In this document: in pieces, positions 63,701-64,000 of the stretch
How the letters are laid out: each line of letters opens with the position of its first letter
How positions within the stretch are numbered: the stretch's first letter is position 1
Assembly (NCBI RefSeq): GCF_000195275.1
Contig: NC_015385.1
Span: forward strand, 1-64,000
Direction: 5' to 3'
DNA from: Treponema succinifaciens DSM 2489
GTDB taxonomy: Bacteria; Spirochaetota; Spirochaetia; Treponematales; Treponemataceae
Length of the DNA: 64,000 nt
Program-made: the position numbers and the translations under genes
The notes under the pieces: model-generated
Seen by the model: the letters and a program-made list of their open reading frames with translations, nothing else
What the model was told of the DNA's origin: nothing
Databases searched by the model: none

Positions 63701-64000
63701 ATGAACGCTCTTGACGAGTTGACAGAAAGTTTTTCAAGGCTTCCTGGAATCGGAAAAAAATCTGCGGCTAGAATTGCAAGCCATCTTTTAAAGACCGACA
63801 GTTCTTTTAATATCCGTTTTTCAAATCAAATTTTGTCGTTGCAGGAAAGAATAAAACCTTGTTCTATTTGCGGCGCCTGGACAGAAGAAGATCCCTGCCC
63901 TATTTGTTCCGACATTGCAAGAGATAAAACAATTCTTTGTGTTGTTGAGCAGCCACAGGACGTTGCGACAATTGAAAGTTCTCATGAATTCCACGGATTG
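63701..64000 (+). CDS. recR: Recombination protein RecR (5' part, cut by the window end)
   Basis: RecR acts with RecF and RecO in RecA loading. The 100 residues visible show the helix-hairpin-helix FSRLPGIGKKSAARIASHLL, the four-Cys zinc finger CSICGAWTEEDPCPICSD (about 54-71) and the start of the Toprim domain (ILCVVEQPQDVATIE). The frame is open to the last base, so about half of the protein lies outside the window. It starts 3 bases after ybaB. Confidence 0.95.
   Translation, partial: MNALDELTESFSRLPGIGKKSAARIASHLLKTDSSFNIRFSNQILSLQERIKPCSICGAWTEEDPCPICSDIARDKTILCVVEQPQDVATIESSHEFHGL

Noticed and set aside
1-64000. CRISPR arrays, insertion sequences, prophage genes, rRNA
   Set aside because: No regular repeat-spacer array, transposase, integrase or ribosomal RNA sequence was seen by reading.

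Overview
The window reads as the start of a closed chromosome from a treponeme (Spirochaetota), most likely a saccharolytic gut or rumen Treponema. It begins 29 bases before dnaA. It keeps the order dnaA, dnaN, recF, DciA-like gene, rpmH, rnpA, yidD, yidC, jag. It also carries gene families typical of treponemes (TIGR03545/TIGR03546, an exported DUF6675-like protein) in AT-rich DNA with many A/T homopolymers. The species cannot be fixed from the sequence alone.

1-9.9 kb: replication and membrane-insertion core. A candidate origin lies between dnaA and dnaN, with DnaA boxes, a DnaA-trio-like CTA/TTA run and an AT-rich stretch. RNase P protein and L34, the YidD/YidC insertion machinery and KhpB follow. 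A periplasmic protein and a lipoprotein joining a cyclophilin to an FKBP end the block. A dense cluster of five perfect TTTTCCACA boxes sits at 9.87-9.99 kb.

10-25.5 kb: mixed housekeeping. A GNAT/UDG-like pair faces a MocR-like regulator, cdd, yhbY and a TIGR02757 gene. A small lipoprotein has a G8 tract inside its promoter spacer. CarA is followed by a 1411-residue CarB-DapF fusion. Then come a chemotaxis receptor, the TIGR03545/TIGR03546 pair and tRNA-Ala.

25.5-42 kb: a NitT/TauT-like ABC system whose permease and ATPase are one polypeptide, Nnr metabolite repair, LrgAB, ProB/ProC, a MATE exporter, an OmpA-domain protein, a LysR regulator beside metY, the PLP synthase pdxST, and cardiolipin synthase.

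42-54.5 kb: single-chain PurL, a thioredoxin-fold lipoprotein, two tandem CorC/HlyC membrane proteins, a cytidylate-kinase-like protein, RluA, and pyrE followed by a cobalamin/iron-siderophore-type ABC importer.

54.5-64 kb: a sugar locus. A GH94 phosphorylase diverges from a sugar-binding lipoprotein, two permeases, a GH43 glycosidase and a LacI regulator; a LacI-type operator lies in the divergent promoter region. tRNA-Gly, ybaB and the start of recR end the window.

No CRISPR array, insertion sequence, prophage or rRNA was seen. The least explained signals are: a DNA motif, TCTGTACCC, clustered in three places and read in all three frames; the G8 promoter tract; the CarB-DapF fusion, which lacks one catalytic cysteine; the second DnaA-box cluster; and a shared inverted repeat upstream of pyrE and of the LysR gene.
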